Assembly (NCBI GenBank): GCA_017644185.1
Contig: JAEPMA010000010.1
Coordinates: forward strand, 55,785-119,784
Direction: 5' to 3'
Length of the DNA stretch: 64,000 bases
From: Rhodospirillales bacterium
GTDB taxonomy: Bacteria; Pseudomonadota; Alphaproteobacteria; Rhodospirillales; Casp-alpha2
In this document: in pieces, positions 18,707-27,280 of the stretch
How the letters are laid out: each line of letters starts with the position of its first letter
How positions within the stretch are numbered: the stretch's first letter is position 1
Notes under the pieces: model-generated
Databases searched by the model: none
Told to the model about the DNA's origin: nothing
The model's input: the letters and a program-made list of their open reading frames with translations, nothing else
Position numbers and translations under genes: made by a program

Positions 18707-18834
18707 GTGGTTATTCGCGTCCGCCTGTAATGGTTTATTAACAACAAATGCCTAAATCGGTACCTGGACCCTAGTCTCTGCGGGCAGGGCCAGGGAGCGG
18801 AAGGACCGGTTGCGTCGAGCGGCCGGGGAAATTT

Positions 18835-20571
18835 ATGGGCTTGGCTGAAAAGCTTAGATCGTCGGAGCCGAAGCAAGGCAATGAATTAGGGCGTATATCG
18901 TATACACCCGGTGGGATTTTCGATCTCATCCTTGCGTCGGTCTTCATCAACCTGCTGGCGTTGGCGATGCCACTGACGCTGCTGCAGGTGTATGACCGGA
19001 TCATTCCGAATTCCGCTCAGGGTACGCTTATCCTTCTTATCGTTGGCGTCGGCTCTGCGTTGATTCTGGAGGCGTGCCTCCGCCAGGGGCGTTCTTACGT
19101 CTCGGGCTGGATGGGCGCCAGGTTCGAACATTTGGCCGGGGTTGCCGCTGTCGAGCGCCTGCTGAACGTTGCCATCGTCGACTATGAGCGGCAGGGATCC
19201 GGCGTCCATCTGGAGCGCTTTAATGCGCTCGGTCCGCTTAAGGAATTTTACGCCGGGCAGGCCATCCTCGCGTTATGCGACTTGCCGTTTGCGGTGCTGT
19301 TTCTGGGGGCGATGTATTATTTGGCCGGACATCTGGTCATTGTGCCGATTGCGTTGATCATCATTTTCGCGATCGCCGCCATTCTCGTCGGCAACCGGCT
19401 TCGGAACGCGCTGGAAAGCCGCATGCTGGCGGATGACAGGCGTTACAGCTTTATCATTGAAGTTCTGGGCGGAATTCACACCGTCAAGGGGCTCGCGATG
19501 GAAGAGCAGATGATCCGGCGCTACGAACGCCTGCAAGAGACCTGCGCAACAGCCGATTACAATGTGGCGCTTCACTCGTCGTCGGCCAGTTCCACGGGTG
19601 CGCTTTTCTCTCAGCTTGTACTGTTCTGCGTTGTCGGATACGGCGCGACGTTCGTGATCGATGGCGAACTCACGGTGGGTGGTCTCGCCGCGTGCACGAT
19701 GCTGGCTGGACGCTCCATGCAACCGCTTCAGAAGGCCGTGGGCATCTGGACCCGATTCCAGTCCATTCAACTGTCGCTCGATCGCGTCCGCAAACTCTTC
19801 CAGATGGAGGAGGAAAAGCCATCGGGATTGCCGAAACTTCCTGCGATCCGGGGTGAACTCAAGATCGAGGACATGACGTTCACTTACGGCAAGAACAAGG
19901 ATGGGGACGACCTGCCCCCGGTCTTCAGGGATATCAATCTGACGATTGAAGCCGGGGAAACTATCGGTATCACGGGGGCTGGGTCCAGCGGCAAGACGAC
20001 GCTGCTTTACATCATGATGGGCGTGTTCGCGCCGACGCAAGGTCGCGTGCTTGCCGACGGCATGGATATCTACGAGTACGATCCATCCAGTATCCGCCAT
20101 CAAATCGCCTATTTGCCGCAGGAAGGCGTGCTCTTCAACGGGACAATTTTGGAAAACGTGACGATGTTCCGTGAAGAAAAAATCGATGAAGCGCTGGATA
20201 TTTCCCGGCTTCTGGGCCTCGACAGTGTCGTTGCGCACATGCCGCAGGGATATGAAACCCGGGTCGGTGACGGGGCCGGGGACAAGTTGCCCAAAGGGAT
20301 TAAACAGCGGATCGCGATTGCCCGGGCACTCGTCGATAAGCCGCGTGTGCTGCTGTTCGACGAGGCGAACGCAGCGATGGACAGTGCAGGGGATTCGACG
20401 CTCCGCAATTTGCTGGAGCGATTGAAAGGCAGGGTGACGCTGGTGCTGGTGACGCCGCGCCCATCCATGCTCAATCTGGCCGACCGGATTTTCGATATTA
20501 CCGATGCGCAACTCGTCGAACGCGTGCCGGAAGCCGAGCGGCTGGGCAGCCCATCTGGAAAGGGGAACTGA
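18835..20571 (+). CDS. Type I secretion ABC half-transporter A (no C39-like domain)
   Basis: The 578-residue protein carries a six-helix membrane domain (about 25-310) and a nucleotide-binding domain (about 345-560), as in HlyB/RtxB-type exporters without an N-terminal peptidase-like domain. Walker A G-A-G-S-S-G-K-T is at 381-388 and Walker B ends D509-E510. The LSGGQ signature is replaced by L-P-K-G-I (485-489), and the switch histidine is replaced by proline (P541 in V-T-P-R-P-S). The ATPase site it contributes is therefore probably impaired. It most likely works as a heterodimer with the ABC protein at 20785-24084. A GGGGAAA site precedes the ATG. Confidence 0.9.
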   Translation: MGLAEKLRSSEPKQGNELGRISYTPGGIFDLILASVFINLLALAMPLTLLQVYDRIIPNSAQGTLILLIVGVGSALILEACLRQGRSYVSGWMGARFEHLAGVAAVERLLNVAIVDYERQGSGVHLERFNALGPLKEFYAGQAILALCDLPFAVLFLGAMYYLAGHLVIVPIALIIIFAIAAILVGNRLRNALESRMLADDRRYSFIIEVLGGIHTVKGLAMEEQMIRRYERLQETCATADYNVALHSSSASSTGALFSQLVLFCVVGYGATFVIDGELTVGGLAACTMLAGRSMQPLQKAVGIWTRFQSIQLSLDRVRKLFQMEEEKPSGLPKLPAIRGELKIEDMTFTYGKNKDGDDLPPVFRDINLTIEAGETIGITGAGSSGKTTLLYIMMGVFAPTQGRVLADGMDIYEYDPSSIRHQIAYLPQEGVLFNGTILENVTMFREEKIDEALDISRLLGLDSVVAHMPQGYETRVGDGAGDKLPKGIKQRIAIARALVDKPRVLLFDEANAAMDSAGDSTLRNLLERLKGRVTLVLVTPRPSMLNLADRIFDITDAQLVERVPEAERLGSPSGKGN

Positions 20572-20573
20572 AC

Positions 20574-20759
20574 ATGATTGCAAAATTGAAGAAACTAGAG
20601 GCCGCGGACGGCAGCACGGATTTCGCCGTGGCAACAGATTTGGAGTGGTCAGCTGTGCCCAAGTCACAACCCACCGGACCAAGCCCGGAATTACAGATGC
20701 ATGCAGTGCCCCGCGATGGCTGGTTGAGCGGCCCCGGCCGTCGTGTCGGTCACGCCTGA
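20574..20759 (+). CDS. Small 61-residue protein inside the secretion operon, unknown
   Basis: The ATG lies two bases after the stop of ABC protein A, with GGAAAGGGGAA in good position. The frame closes 25 bases before ABC protein B. The peptide has no membrane segment or signal peptide; it is mixed charged at the N-terminus and Pro/Gly-rich at the C-terminus. It carries no RTX nonapeptides or double-glycine leader, so evidence that it is the exported substrate is lacking. It could be a small accessory or regulatory subunit, or translated only to couple the two ABC genes. Confidence 0.5.
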   Translation: MIAKLKKLEAADGSTDFAVATDLEWSAVPKSQPTGPSPELQMHAVPRDGWLSGPGRRVGHA

Positions 20760-20784
20760 CGACTAGGAAGGGATCTCGACTCGG

Positions 20785-23700
20785 ATGACCGGCATACTCT
20801 CTAAAATCGAAGCGCTCGACGACGCCGACGAAAGCGGCGCCGAAGCGGTCGATGTTGCCGTAGACCGGGTCTTTGGAGAGAGAGAGAACGCAGCCGCTAC
20901 CGGTGCTTCCTCAACGACCACGCTGGCCGCTGTCGAGCCCGCAGCACCCGACGAGCGTGGCATTCCGATGCCGCCGATCGGCGAACGCAAACGGTCCGCG
21001 CCCCGCAAACCCGAGCCGCCGAAACCGGCACGCGGACCACGTCCGAATGTCCGGATGGAACGGGAACGTGCGTCAGAAGCGAAACGTCAGCCTGACGACG
21101 TTCAATCGTCACCGCCAGCCGGCCCGGCTCAGCGTTCGGCCCCGCCGCAAAAAGACCCGCGGGACACCGCGCCGCGACCACAGTCACGCCAACGCCCCCC
21201 GGCCCCCGAGCGCCCGCCGCAGCCGACCGCAGAAGATAAGGCAGCACTCGCCGACAAGGCTGCTGCCGCGCTCAATGCCCCCGCGAAGGGTGGGCGAGTC
21301 CCGCCGCGCCTCCGGAAACGTCAGGAACAAGCAAATAAAGGGGAACAGCCGGAGGCCGGAGCGCAAGCGCCGAAGCCGTCGGCTCAAGGGCGCCGGCCGG
21401 CTCAGCAACCCGCCGCTCAGAAGTCGCCCGCACCGGCGCCGTCTGCGCGCGGTGCCCAGAGCCAGCCTCCGGCAGCCAAGCCGCCGTCTCAGCCGGCGCA
21501 ACCGAAACCGGAGAGTGGCCGGCGCAAGGTCGGTATGCCGGAGCAATTTCAGAACAAGCAGCAGCCACCTGAAAGTCCCGCTCCGAGCGCGCCACCGCAA
21601 ACCATCAAGACGCCGCCTCCTAAGGCAGATGCACCGGCCCCACGAGCACCGCAAACGCCCCCGCAGGGCGGGCAGCCGCCGCGACCGCAGGCGCCGCCGC
21701 CCGTTGCCCGCAAGGCGGAAGCCGATGGCCCCTTAAGGCCGCCGCCACCGCTTCCTGAACTCCAGGGTGTTTTTGAACCGCTCCCGAAATTCGAAGCACC
21801 CCGGCCGGCACCGGGTGGCGCTCCTGCCGCGATCGCGGAACGTGCAGCGCCGCCGCCGCCATTGCCGCCGGCGCCTCCCGGTGGGGCGGGAGGCGGAGAT
21901 AGCGGAGGGGATGGGCAACGGCCTATGCCAATCCCCGATGCGGATCCCCCGGCGCACGAAGAGCCCGCGCTTGCGGCGCTCAAAGAAGCGACCGACCTTT
22001 CGAACTGCCTCATGAAGCTGCTGTATGCGCTGAACTGGCGTGGTGACAAACGTCATGTTGCCGAGGCGTTGCCGCACTTCACGAATTCGCTGGATATCAC
22101 GTCCTTTCGTAACATCATGGCAACGCTTCACTATCAAAGTCGGCCGGTGAAGCTTCGTCTAGGTGGTATCGACTCACGCTTGTTCCCTTGTCTCTATCTG
22201 CCGGATGATGGGGATGCGATGATTTTGCTCGGCTACGAGCCGGACGGTATCCGTGTGTTTGACGGTGGACAGAACAAAGAGCGTGTTGTGCCGCGTGGCT
22301 CGACAAAGGGCACCGCGTTCTTCTTCAGTCCCGTCGACGCCGATGAAATCCAATCGAACCAGAGCAAGGTCGGTTGGTTCCGCGCGGTTTCCGAACGTTT
22401 CCGTGCACTGGTCTACCAGTCGCTCGGTATCACCTTCGTTCTGAACATTCTGGCGCTTGTGACACCACTGTTCGTGATGGCGGTGTACGACAAAGTCGTT
22501 GCGACAGGATCACTTCCAACGCTGGCGTTCTTTGCATTCGGGGTGGGTGTGGCTATCGGTTGTGACGTGATCCTGCGCATGATCAGGTCGAAGATCATGG
22601 CGTTCATCGGCGCGCGGCTGGACAATATCGTCGGCATAGCCATCTTCCATAAAATACTGTTTCTCCCCCCGACCTATACCGAGCGCGCGACCATCGGTGC
22701 CCAGGTCGCGCGTATCAAGGACTTTGAAACGATCCGTGACTTTTTCACGGGCCCTATGGCTTTGGTTCTGTTCGAACTGCCCTTCGTGTTTATCTTCATC
22801 ATCACGATCGCGGCTTTGGCGGGACCGGTGGTGTTCGTATCGGTGATCATGATGGCGTGTTTCTTGATCCTCGGTTTGATTATCTCCCCGTTGCTCCGGA
22901 ACTCTGTCGGCCGTGCCGCGCGGGCGTCATCGAAAAAGCAGGAATTGATCGTCGAGACCCTGAGCGGCATGCGCGCCGTCAAGTACTGCGGCGCTGAAGA
23001 CAAGTGGATGGAGCGGTTCCGGGAATATTCGGCGACGGCGGCGCTCAACAGTTTTTATACGGCGCAGCTTTCCGCGCTGATGCAGACCATTTCACACGTT
23101 CTGATGATCTCTGCCGGTCTCGGCACGATCATCTTCGGGGTTTTCAGGGTGATGAACGGCGATATGTCGGTGGGCGGGCTGGTTGCCTCGATGATCCTCG
23201 TTTGGCGCGTTCTCGCACCGCTGCAGACGGCGTTTGTGTCGCTGACGCGTTTAACACAGGTGAAGTCTTCGATCTCTCAGATCAACAACCTCATGAACAT
23301 CCGCGGCGAGCGCGAGCAGCATACGTTGGTGAACCCGATCAAACAGATCGAGGGTTTCGTGACCTTTGCGCGAGTGTCGATCCGCTACAGCCCGGACAGT
23401 GACCCTGCGCTGGTTGGAGTCTCATTCGAACTCGAACCTGGTGACGTACTTTGCATCGTCGGCGGTAACGGTTCAGGTAAATCGACCGCATTGAAGCTTT
23501 TGGCGGGCATGTACGCACCGCAAGCTGGCTCCATCCGCATCGACAACATGGATATCCGGCAAATGGATACCGTCGAGCTTCGACACGCCGTGGCTTATGT
23601 GCCACAAACGGTACAGTTCTTCTATGGAACGATTGCCCAGAACCTGCGACTTGCTCATCCGACCGCGACGGAGGCAGACCTTCACGAAGCGTGCGAGAAA

Positions 23701-24084
23701 GCAGCCGTTCTCGATGAAGTGCTCGCGTTGTCACAGGGATCGGGTAAATGGAAGCGTGACGGTTTCGAAGTGCGTATCGGTGATTCAAGTTCCGGCCAGA
23801 TGCCGACCAGCCTCTTGCAGAGGCTTAATCTGGCGCGTGGTTATCTGAAAAACTCGCCGATCATGCTATTCGACGAGCCCGGCAACGGGCTTGATTTCGC
23901 CAGCGACCAGGCTTTTATGAGAAACGTGGAGCGAATGCGCGGCAGTACCACGGTCCTGATGGTGACGCACCGACCGAGCCATCTTCGACTTGCGGACAAG
24001 ATTTTATGGCTGGAGTACGGTAACGTGCGTGCCTTCGGGGGAGCCGAAGAAGTGCTCAAGCAGATGCCGAAGGACTTCGTGTGA
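20785..24084 (+). CDS. Type I secretion ABC half-transporter B with long proline-rich N-terminus and C39-like domain
   Basis: The protein has 1099 residues, far longer than the usual 700-720. Residues about 45-390 are a low-complexity Pro/Ala/Gln/Lys/Arg region. A C39-peptidase-like domain (about 395-535) follows; it starts T-D-L-S-N-C-L but otherwise looks like the non-proteolytic CLD type. The membrane domain spans about 545-830 and the ATPase domain about 860-1095. Walker A G-G-N-G-S-G-K-S (893-900), Walker B F-D-E-P and the switch histidine (V-T-H-R) are intact. The signature is degenerate: M-P-T-S-L at 1006-1010 in place of LSGGQ. The adaptor gene overlaps its last four bases. Confidence 0.88.
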   Translation: MTGILSKIEALDDADESGAEAVDVAVDRVFGERENAAATGASSTTTLAAVEPAAPDERGIPMPPIGERKRSAPRKPEPPKPARGPRPNVRMERERASEAKRQPDDVQSSPPAGPAQRSAPPQKDPRDTAPRPQSRQRPPAPERPPQPTAEDKAALADKAAAALNAPAKGGRVPPRLRKRQEQANKGEQPEAGAQAPKPSAQGRRPAQQPAAQKSPAPAPSARGAQSQPPAAKPPSQPAQPKPESGRRKVGMPEQFQNKQQPPESPAPSAPPQTIKTPPPKADAPAPRAPQTPPQGGQPPRPQAPPPVARKAEADGPLRPPPPLPELQGVFEPLPKFEAPRPAPGGAPAAIAERAAPPPPLPPAPPGGAGGGDSGGDGQRPMPIPDADPPAHEEPALAALKEATDLSNCLMKLLYALNWRGDKRHVAEALPHFTNSLDITSFRNIMATLHYQSRPVKLRLGGIDSRLFPCLYLPDDGDAMILLGYEPDGIRVFDGGQNKERVVPRGSTKGTAFFFSPVDADEIQSNQSKVGWFRAVSERFRALVYQSLGITFVLNILALVTPLFVMAVYDKVVATGSLPTLAFFAFGVGVAIGCDVILRMIRSKIMAFIGARLDNIVGIAIFHKILFLPPTYTERATIGAQVARIKDFETIRDFFTGPMALVLFELPFVFIFIITIAALAGPVVFVSVIMMACFLILGLIISPLLRNSVGRAARASSKKQELIVETLSGMRAVKYCGAEDKWMERFREYSATAALNSFYTAQLSALMQTISHVLMISAGLGTIIFGVFRVMNGDMSVGGLVASMILVWRVLAPLQTAFVSLTRLTQVKSSISQINNLMNIRGEREQHTLVNPIKQIEGFVTFARVSIRYSPDSDPALVGVSFELEPGDVLCIVGGNGSGKSTALKLLAGMYAPQAGSIRIDNMDIRQMDTVELRHAVAYVPQTVQFFYGTIAQNLRLAHPTATEADLHEACEKAAVLDEVLALSQGSGKWKRDGFEVRIGDSSSGQMPTSLLQRLNLARGYLKNSPIMLFDEPGNGLDFASDQAFMRNVERMRGSTTVLMVTHRPSHLRLADKILWLEYGNVRAFGGAEEVLKQMPKDFV

Positions 24085-25478
24085 TGGCGGACGGATCGCA
24101 GATTACCGAACAGAATTACGCGGACCATCCGGGCAAGCCCGAGAAGGATCGGCGAAAGAAGCTGCGGCGCGGCGACCGGCAGACACGCTTCCTCGCGCAA
24201 TCCGTAATCCTTGAGGAGGGCGGTAGCTCGGGTCTCGTGCGCGCGGCGATGATAACGATCTGCGTCGTGATCTTGATGTTTCTTGGCTGGTCGATGGTGA
24301 CGAATGTGGATGAAGTCGCTGTGACGTCGGGAGAGGTTATTCCGTCCGGTCAAGTCCAGGCGCTGCAGCACCTCGAAGGTGGGATCGTTAAACAGATCCT
24401 GATTGAAGAGGGGCAACTGGTGGAGCAGGGGCAAGTCCTGATCAATCTCGATGAGACGGCTGCGGTAACCGAATTGCAGAAACTGGAGGCCCGCCGCGCT
24501 GGTCTTGAGATTCGCTCCGAACGGCTGCGTGCACTTGGTACAGGTGGGGTCCCCGACTGGTCGAAAGTCGGCACCCGATACCCCAACATGATCAATGACC
24601 AACAGCGTATCTATGAAGGTTCGCTCGAAGCTTTCTTCAGTCGGCAGGAAACGATCCGTAAACAGATCGAGCAGCGCCGCGCCGACCTTGAGTTGCTCGA
24701 CGAACGAGAGCAAACCCTGACGCGGACCGCCGAAATCTTCGCCGAGGAACTAGAGGTTCGGGAAAAGCTCTATAAGGAGGGGCTGACGTCGAAAATCGCG
24801 TATCTCGACGCGAAACGCTCAATGAATACGGCGCGAGGCGAGTTGGCTGATCTGGTGTCGGAACGTGAACGTGCGACCGAGGCGATAAAGGAGTCTCAGA
24901 GCCGTCTGGATGAAATCGAGACCGAGTTTCGAGAGCAGGCTCTGGCAGAGCTTAGTGAAAGCGCGAACGAACTCATTCAGGTCGAGGAAGCGCTTGTTCA
25001 GGCGAGAGACCGTGTCCGCCGGCTCAAGATTACGGCCCCGGTCCGTGGGATCGTCAAAGGCCTGAACATTCACACCGTCGGCGGCGTTGTGCCGCCTGGT
25101 GAAATCATCACCGAGATCGTACCTCTCGACAAAGAGCTTGTTGTTGAAGCCAAGATCAAGCCTCGCGACGTTGGTCACGTCCGTATAGGCCAGCCGGTGA
25201 CGGTCAAGGTGACAACATACGATTTCGCCCGTTTCGGGGGGATTTCAGGTGAGTTGAAAGACGTGTCCGCGTCAACGTTCCTCGATGAAGAGGGGCAACC
25301 GTATTACAAGGGCATCATCGAAATGGACCGCAGCTATGTTGGGCGCGATCCAGCACAGAACAGGGTGATGCCGGGTATGACGGTTCAGGCTGATATCAAG
25401 ACCGGTAAAAAGACGCTGTTCGAATACTTGTTGAAACCGGTCTACAGTTCGGTCTCGACGGCATTCCGCGAACGCTAG
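24081..25478 (+). CDS. HlyD-family type I secretion membrane-fusion protein
   Basis: This periplasmic adaptor of 465 residues links the ABC pair to an outer-membrane channel. It has a basic cytoplasmic lead, one membrane segment (about 52-75), a first lipoyl half-motif (E-G-G-I-V-K-Q-I-L-I-E-E-G), and a long alpha-helical hairpin (about 150-310). The second lipoyl half and the R-L-K-I-T-A-P-V-R-G-I-V motif follow, then a beta-barrel domain with V-T-V-K-V-T-T-Y-D-F. The ATG overlaps the ABC gene's stop (ATGA type). No TolC-like gene is present in the window, so the channel must be encoded elsewhere. Confidence 0.93.
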   Translation: MMADGSQITEQNYADHPGKPEKDRRKKLRRGDRQTRFLAQSVILEEGGSSGLVRAAMITICVVILMFLGWSMVTNVDEVAVTSGEVIPSGQVQALQHLEGGIVKQILIEEGQLVEQGQVLINLDETAAVTELQKLEARRAGLEIRSERLRALGTGGVPDWSKVGTRYPNMINDQQRIYEGSLEAFFSRQETIRKQIEQRRADLELLDEREQTLTRTAEIFAEELEVREKLYKEGLTSKIAYLDAKRSMNTARGELADLVSERERATEAIKESQSRLDEIETEFREQALAELSESANELIQVEEALVQARDRVRRLKITAPVRGIVKGLNIHTVGGVVPPGEIITEIVPLDKELVVEAKIKPRDVGHVRIGQPVTVKVTTYDFARFGGISGELKDVSASTFLDEEGQPYYKGIIEMDRSYVGRDPAQNRVMPGMTVQADIKTGKKTLFEYLLKPVYSSVSTAFRER

Positions 25479-25481
25479 GGG

Positions 25482-25934
25482 TCAAGTGCCGCGCCACAAA
25501 GAATGTGCACGTTCGATCACGCGGCGGGTCTCCGACCAGAGCTTGAGCTCATCGAGCTCGTCGAGAGCGACCCATCTTGCGTCTGCGGCATCGCCACCCG
25601 CGACAGGGTCATGGTCGCCAATCGCCGTCGCCCAGACGTCGACAAGGGTGTAGTGGTACCGGATACGACCATCTTCTTCGGCCGCTGAAATAGAATCGAT
25701 AACGTCGACGAGTCCCTTCACCTCTGCCTCAAGGCCGGTTTCTTCCTTTATCTCTCTGAGCGCCGCCTCATTGACAGTTTCACCGACTTTCTGAGCGCCC
25801 CCGGGAAGGCTCCAACTCCCGAGACGTGGAGGTTTACCGCGCTTGATAAGGACGACGCCTCTATCGCCCACAATGATCGCGCCGACACCGATGAGGGGGC
25901 GTCGCGGATATTCCCGGCCTGTGTTCTCCGTCAT
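25482..25934 (-). CDS. Nudix hydrolase
   Basis: The protein has 150 residues. The Nudix box G-x5-E-x7-R-E-x-x-E-E-x-G is complete: it starts at G-G-A-Q-K-V-G-E-T and ends R-E-I-K-E-E-T-G-L. The surrounding R-x-x-x-L-G-S-W-S-L-P-G-G resembles ADP-ribose or nucleotide-sugar pyrophosphatases, but the exact substrate is not determinable. I use the ATG at 25934; a TTG four codons upstream is possible. It is convergent with the HlyD gene, with three bases between the stops. Confidence 0.9.
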   Translation of the reverse strand: MTENTGREYPRRPLIGVGAIIVGDRGVVLIKRGKPPRLGSWSLPGGAQKVGETVNEAALREIKEETGLEAEVKGLVDVIDSISAAEEDGRIRYHYTLVDVWATAIGDHDPVAGGDAADARWVALDELDELKLWSETRRVIERAHSLWRGT

Positions 25935-26036
25935 ATTACGGTCCAAGTTTATTGAATTACATTTGTCATTCTTGATAGCTAAGATACAGACAGATCGCGC
26001 GTAGAAAAACGCCGATTGAATAAAGCGGGGGTAAGT

Positions 26037-26375
26037 GTGGCAGATATTCTTGAACGCCGAACGTTGAAGAGCGGCGACACCGTTTTTCGAGAGGGCGAGC
26101 AGGGCAGCAGTGCGTTTGTGGTGCAGTCGGGGGAAGTTGTCATCACCAAATTAATTGATGGTGAGGACAAGGAACTGGCGACCATTGGCGTCGGCGGCAT
26201 ATTCGGGGAAATGGCGTTGATCGACGAACAGCCGCGCATGGCGACAGCCAGGGTCAAGGGTGGGGCGACCATCATGACCATCACCAAGGCGATGTACCAG
26301 GACAAGCTCAAGAAAACCGACCCTTTTATCCGTGCTTTGTTGCGGATACTTGTTGAAACGGTTCGCGAAAAATAA
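26037..26375 (+). CDS. Single-domain cyclic-nucleotide-binding protein
   Basis: The 112-residue protein is essentially one cNMP-binding beta-barrel. F-R-E-G-E-Q-G-S-S-A-F-V-V and S-G-E-V sit at the first strands, and a phosphate-binding cassette with G-G-I-F-G-E-M-A-L-I-D and P-R-M-A-T-A-R contains the family's Glu and Arg contacts. A short C-terminal helix replaces the DNA-binding domain of Crp. It is therefore a ligand-binding module acting on an unidentified partner. I prefer the GTG at 26037 behind GCGGGGG; a TTG at 26016 would add seven residues. Confidence 0.82.
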   Translation: MADILERRTLKSGDTVFREGEQGSSAFVVQSGEVVITKLIDGEDKELATIGVGGIFGEMALIDEQPRMATARVKGGATIMTITKAMYQDKLKKTDPFIRALLRILVETVREK

Positions 26376-26392
26376 CAGGGCGCTGCCGAGAG

Positions 26393-27274
26393 ATGTTTAA
26401 GGGTTTTGAGACCCGGGATTTACCCGGAATCGACGGTGTGACGATTCATCTGCGTACCGGTGGTTCCGGAGAGCCGGTCCTGTTGTTGCACGGCTATCCG
26501 CAATGCCATGCCATGTGGCACAAGGTGGCGCCGACACTTGCCCGGGACCATACAGTCGTATGCGCAGACCTTCGAGGGTACGGGGACAGTTCGAAGCCGT
26601 CGGGCGGGCCAGGTCACGAGAACTATTCTAAGCGGGCCATGGCCTGCGATATGGTCGCGGTGATGAAGGGCTTGGGCCACGAGCGTTTCACGGTCATCGG
26701 GCATGACAGAGGGGGGCGTGTCGCGCATCGTATGGCGCTCGATCACCCGGATACGGTGATGCGTATTGTTGTTCTGGATATCGTGCCGACACACACCTTG
26801 TTCACGCGCACCGATAAAGCTTTTTCAATTGGATATTATCACTGGTTCTTCCTGGCGCAGCCGTCACCATTACCGGAGCGAATGATCGGTGCGGATCCCG
26901 CTTATTTTCTGACGACGAAGATGAAGCAATGGAGTGCTGACGGCGCGGTCTTCGACGATGTGGCGATGTCTGAGTATCTTCGGTGTTTCATGGACCCCGC
27001 CACTATTCATGCGTCGTGTGAGGATTATCGGGCGGCTGCGACAATTGACCTCGAACACGATGACGCCGATATCGATCGTAAGGTCATGTGCCCGACGCTG
27101 GCGCTCTGGGGCGAATATGGCCTGATGCACAAGACATTCGATGTGCTCGAAACCTGGGGCGAAAAATGCCATACCGTATCGGGTAAACCGGTTGCGAGCG
27201 GACATTTTCTTCCCGAGGAAGCACCGGAAGAGACATTGAGTGAAATTCGCGCATTTTTTGGCACGAAAGGATAG
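26393..27274 (+). CDS. Haloacetate dehalogenase-like alpha/beta hydrolase
   Basis: An alpha/beta-hydrolase-fold protein of 293 residues. The oxyanion H-G-Y-P-Q motif is followed by a nucleophile elbow G-H-D-R-G-G-R that uses aspartate rather than serine. The cap has Y-H-W-F-F-L-A-Q-P, and C-E-D-Y-R-A-A-A-T-I-D and a late G-H-F-L-P-E-E-A-P carry the other family residues. This arrangement, including the His-Trp pair used for halide binding, is that of fluoroacetate/haloacetate dehalogenases; epoxide hydrolase is the main alternative. It sits 17 bases after the cyclic-nucleotide-binding gene and six before DUF502. Confidence 0.82.
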   Translation: MFKGFETRDLPGIDGVTIHLRTGGSGEPVLLLHGYPQCHAMWHKVAPTLARDHTVVCADLRGYGDSSKPSGGPGHENYSKRAMACDMVAVMKGLGHERFTVIGHDRGGRVAHRMALDHPDTVMRIVVLDIVPTHTLFTRTDKAFSIGYYHWFFLAQPSPLPERMIGADPAYFLTTKMKQWSADGAVFDDVAMSEYLRCFMDPATIHASCEDYRAAATIDLEHDDADIDRKVMCPTLALWGEYGLMHKTFDVLETWGEKCHTVSGKPVASGHFLPEEAPEETLSEIRAFFGTKG

Positions 27275-27280
27275 ACGCCG

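Noticed and set aside
19273..20682. A 469-codon open frame opposite ABC protein A
   Set aside because: It is a GC-driven shadow of the ABC gene, with no start signal or recognisable domain.
20574..20759. The 61-residue frame as the secreted RTX substrate
   Set aside because: It contains no glycine-aspartate nonapeptide repeat, no double-glycine leader and no secretion-like C-terminus.
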